Below, one piece after another: positions 4,981 to 7,325 of a stretch of 7,325 nucleotides of DNA. The translations under genes were made by a program, and so were the position numbers. The notes under the pieces were generated by a model. That model was not told where the DNA came from. It worked only from the letters and a program-made list of their open reading frames with translations, and made no database searches. Within the stretch, counting starts at the first letter, position 1. Every line of letters starts with the position of its first letter. The DNA is from Deltaproteobacteria bacterium (GTDB lineage Bacteria > Desulfobacterota > Binatia > Bin18): contig JACQEL010000035.1 of NCBI GenBank assembly GCA_016200595.1, forward strand, positions 1 through 7,325. The letters are read 5' to 3'.

Positions 4981-5164
4981 GGTAGCTGGCAGAGCAGGTT
5001 GGCTGGTTGACTTCCTCATGTTCATCTGCGCCGGTGGTTGTCCTTCATCGCCACACACAGTATGTAAAAAGACGGTTCGGGTACACCGGGAAACTGTTCG
5101 GATACAGCCACAAACAGTTCGGAATTGAGTTCAGGGGTTCAAGATTGTTCATTCTGACCCGTCC
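4975..5164 (+). repeat. Long GTTC-ladder repeat, copy 2
   Basis: Gapless direct copy of 2705-2894. GTTC occurs at 5075, 5096, 5117, 5129, 5137 and 5147 with exactly the same spacings (21, 21, 12, 8 and 10). On its left it truncates the arylsulfatase relic; on its right it ends within about 13 bases of the GTG of the regulator at 5177. The minus strand keeps the first 28 codons homologous to the 83-aa gene (GTG at 5058), but these then run into the sulfatase relic out of frame. Confidence 0.85.
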
Positions 5165-5165
5165 C

Positions 5166-5170
5166 AGGAA
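5166..5170 (+). promoter_or_regulatory. Ribosome binding site choosing the regulator start
   Basis: AGGAA lies six bases before the GTG at 5177. The alternative GTG at 5195 has no comparable site. The in-frame stop at 5126 sets the upstream limit. Confidence 0.6.
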
Positions 5171-5176
5171 AACGGC

Positions 5177-7325
5177 GTGGAGCAAACAGCAACGGTGATC
5201 GCCTTTGGGCCCTTTCGTCTGTGGCCCGCTCAGCGGCAGTTGTGGAAAGAGGAGAAGCAGTTGGCGTTACGGGCGACGCCGCTGGCCGTGCTGACTTACT
5301 TAGCGCAGCACCCCGACTGCGTCGTCTCGCTCGAGGAACTGCGCCGAGCGGTCTGGGGGCCCACCTATGTGAGCCGGACAGCGATCCGGGTGTGTGTGCG
5401 GGAGATCCGCCAAGCGTTAGGCGATGCTGCGGCCACTCCACGCTATATTGAGACTGTGGGCCGCCAAGGGTATTGCTTCATCGGCTACCGCGGCACGGAG
5501 TTCGCAGGCGACCGTGGCCGGTCAGGAGCCGTGCGTCATCAGGAACTGGCAACTGAGAACTTGTCGCAGAACGAGCCGTTCGTCGGGCGCCAGCGGGAGT
5601 TAGCGCAGTTGCGGCAAGGGTTTGTGCAAGCGCAACAGGGGCAGCGGCAAGTGGTCTTGGTGAGTGGCGAGCCCGGGATTGGCAAGACGACGTTGATCAC
5701 GCAGTTTGTCACCCAGCTGCCAGCTACGGCCGCCGTGTGGGTCGGGCACGGGCAATGTATCGAGTCTTACGGGCAAGGGGAGGCGTACCTGCCCGTTTTA
5801 GAAGCCCTCGGGCGCCTGGGCCGAGAGCTCGGGGCTGAACAACTCACGGCCGTAGTACAGCAGCACGCACCGACGTGGTTGGCGCAGCTCCCCGCGCTGG
5901 TCGACGTCGCCGCGCACCGGGACTTACAACGGCACGTGACCGGGGCGACGCAGGAGCGCATGCTGCGGGAGTTGTGTGACGCCCTGGAGGTGCTGACGGC
6001 CACGCAACCGCTGCTCTTGGTGCTTGAAGATTTGCATTGGAGTGATACGGCGACGCTGGCGTGGTTAGCGGCCGTGGCCCGGCGACCAGATCCGGCCCGG
6101 CTGTTCGTCCTCGGTACCTACCGGCCAGCCGACGTGATCGCGCATTCCCACCCCTTACGTGGCCTCGTGCAAGAGTTGCGAACGCACCGGCTCTGCCGGG
6201 AAGTGCGGCTGAATCCCTTAAGTGGAGACGAAGTCAGGGAATATGTCCGCCTCCGGCTCGCCAGCACTGCGGCAGCGGACGAGCTGGGACTCTACCTATA
6301 TCAGCGTACGGATGGCAACCCATTATTCCTCACAGCCAGTGTGGATTCTCTTATCCAACAGGGGTTGGTAGTCGAGGACCAGGGCCACTGGGTCGTGCGT
6401 GGCGACCTCGCGGCCATCGCCAACACCGTCCCTGAGGATGTACAGCAGTTGATCACCAATCAGATCGAGGCGTTGAGCGCCGCAGAGCTGCTGCTGCTGG
6501 CGGTAGCCAGTGTCAGTGGGGTGAGCTTCACGGCGGCCGGGGTAGCGGCAGGCGGCAGGCAGGAGTTGGAACTGGTGGGAGCCGCGTGCGAGCGCTTAGC
6601 CCAGCGCGGGCAGGTGATCGAGGGAGGCCGGCTTGAAGAGTGGCCCGATGGGACCCTGACGGCCAGGTACAGCTTCCGGCACGCGCTGTACCAAGAGGTG
6701 CTGTATGCACGACTCGGCAGTCTGCAGAAAGTCCAGCTCCATCGCTTGATTGGAGCGCGGAAGGAAGCCGCCTATCAGGGCCACGAAGCCGCACTGGCGA
6801 GTGAGTTGGCCGTACATTTTGCGCGTGGGCGCGCGCCGGGTAAGGCGGTACGGTACTATCAACTGGCGGCGCAGCAGGCGCTGCAGCGCAGCGCCTATCA
6901 AGAAGCGCTCAGACATTGCCAGGCGGGGTTAGTCTTGCTGCCTGAGTTATCGGAAGCGCCGGACCGTGTGCAGCACGAACTCGCGTTGCGCATATCCCTC
7001 ATCACCGTCTTAACCGCGACCCAGAGCTATACCGGAGACGAATTAGCCCAGCATCTCCAGCGGGCCTGGGAACTCTGCCAGGACGCTAATGATATTCCTC
7101 GCCGTGTCGCCGTGCTGGTGGGGTTGACCCGTACTCACCTCCTCCGCGCTGACCGAGCCGAAACCGAGGAGCTGGCAGAATATGAACGTCGCCTCCTTGA
7201 GCAGGGACAGAACCCGGACCTGGCGCTCCGGCTGCATGCGCAGCTCGCTACGACCGAGACGGCGCGTGGTGCTCATGACCGCGTGCAGCAGCATGCCGCC
7301 CAGGTCCTGGCCCTTCATGCCCCTG
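5177..7325 (+). CDS. Winged-helix / STAND ATPase transcriptional regulator (incomplete, runs off right edge)
   Basis: At least 716 residues of a multidomain regulator. Residues 7-104 form an OmpR/PhoB-type winged helix: FGPFRLWPAQRQLW, then SLEELRRAVWG, AIRVCVREIRQALGD and YIETVGRQGYCFIG. An AAA/STAND ATPase follows: FVGR (135-138), Walker A GEPGIGKT (164-171), Walker B LLLVLEDLHWSD (279-290), GTYRP (313-317) and the DGNPLF motif (379-384). From about 555 come TPR-like helical repeats (KAVRYYQLAAQQALQ, SAYQEALRHCQAGL). There is no receiver domain, so DNA binding is probably controlled by ATP-dependent switching and by a ligand or protein sensed by the C-terminal repeats. Start: GTG at 5177, chosen by its ribosome binding site. 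All its neighbours to the left are on the other strand. Copy 2 of the GTTC-ladder repeat ends about 13 bases upstream, so its promoter must lie in or beside that repeat. Targets are unknown. Confidence 0.93.
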   Translation, partial: MEQTATVIAFGPFRLWPAQRQLWKEEKQLALRATPLAVLTYLAQHPDCVVSLEELRRAVWGPTYVSRTAIRVCVREIRQALGDAAATPRYIETVGRQGYCFIGYRGTEFAGDRGRSGAVRHQELATENLSQNEPFVGRQRELAQLRQGFVQAQQGQRQVVLVSGEPGIGKTTLITQFVTQLPATAAVWVGHGQCIESYGQGEAYLPVLEALGRLGRELGAEQLTAVVQQHAPTWLAQLPALVDVAAHRDLQRHVTGATQERMLRELCDALEVLTATQPLLLVLEDLHWSDTATLAWLAAVARRPDPARLFVLGTYRPADVIAHSHPLRGLVQELRTHRLCREVRLNPLSGDEVREYVRLRLASTAAADELGLYLYQRTDGNPLFLTASVDSLIQQGLVVEDQGHWVVRGDLAAIANTVPEDVQQLITNQIEALSAAELLLLAVASVSGVSFTAAGVAAGGRQELELVGAACERLAQRGQVIEGGRLEEWPDGTLTARYSFRHALYQEVLYARLGSLQKVQLHRLIGARKEAAYQGHEAALASELAVHFARGRAPGKAVRYYQLAAQQALQRSAYQEALRHCQAGLVLLPELSEAPDRVQHELALRISLITVLTATQSYTGDELAQHLQRAWELCQDANDIPRRVAVLVGLTRTHLLRADRAETEELAEYERRLLEQGQNPDLALRLHAQLATTETARGAHDRVQQHAAQVLALHAP

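Noticed and set aside
4849..5058. A 69-aa minus-strand ORF
   Set aside because: The first 28 codons match the 83-aa gene, but the rest is the wrong frame of the arylsulfatase relic, so it is a junction artefact.

Overview
The window comes from a Gram-negative bacterium of fairly high GC content, probably an uncultured proteobacterium-like or Tectomicrobia-like lineage. The lineage is inferred from a DUF3313-type lipoprotein with a lipobox, a large winged-helix/STAND ATPase regulator and many dispersed palindromic repeats; no single gene fixes it.

Layout. The left edge (1-332, minus) is the N-terminal part of a cytoplasmic arylsulfatase with an intact C-T-A-G-R active-site motif. A 320-base intergenic stretch with a palindromic repeat follows. 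Then comes a minus-strand cluster. In the direction of transcription it runs: a small 83-aa protein (2788-2537), a possible 51-aa ORF (2489-2334), a DUF3313-like lipoprotein (2308-1580) and two tandem, non-identical CrcB/Fluc fluoride-channel subunits (1480-1088 and 1073-654). The CrcB pair is the clearest functional unit and probably forms a two-subunit fluoride exporter.

From 2789 to 3443 there is no intact gene. This stretch holds copy 1 of a long repeat, a relic of a protein-coding gene (about 2905-3103), a 25-base dispersed repeat and a palindromic element (3151-3241). A small secreted four-cysteine protein (3731-3444) follows, flanked by a direct repeat. A DUF4239-like membrane protein (4791-4039) comes next, then a relic of a second arylsulfatase gene (about 4855-4980), copy 2 of the long repeat, and a plus-strand winged-helix/STAND ATPase regulator (5177 to the right edge, incomplete).

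The most notable structure is the long repeat. Two gapless copies of about 190 bp (2705-2894 and 4975-5164, about 88% identical over the inner 170 bp by hand count) carry a ladder of GTTC motifs at identical spacings of 21, 21, 12, 8 and 10 bp. A third, degenerate copy (about 583-667) has nearly the same ladder and supplies the last codons and stop of the second crcB. Copies 1 and 2 sit at junctions between gene fragments, and copy 2 ends about 13 bases before the regulator start codon. It may be a dispersed mobile or recombinogenic repeat, a phased binding-site array, or both. The region reads as an accessory, rearranged part of the chromosome.
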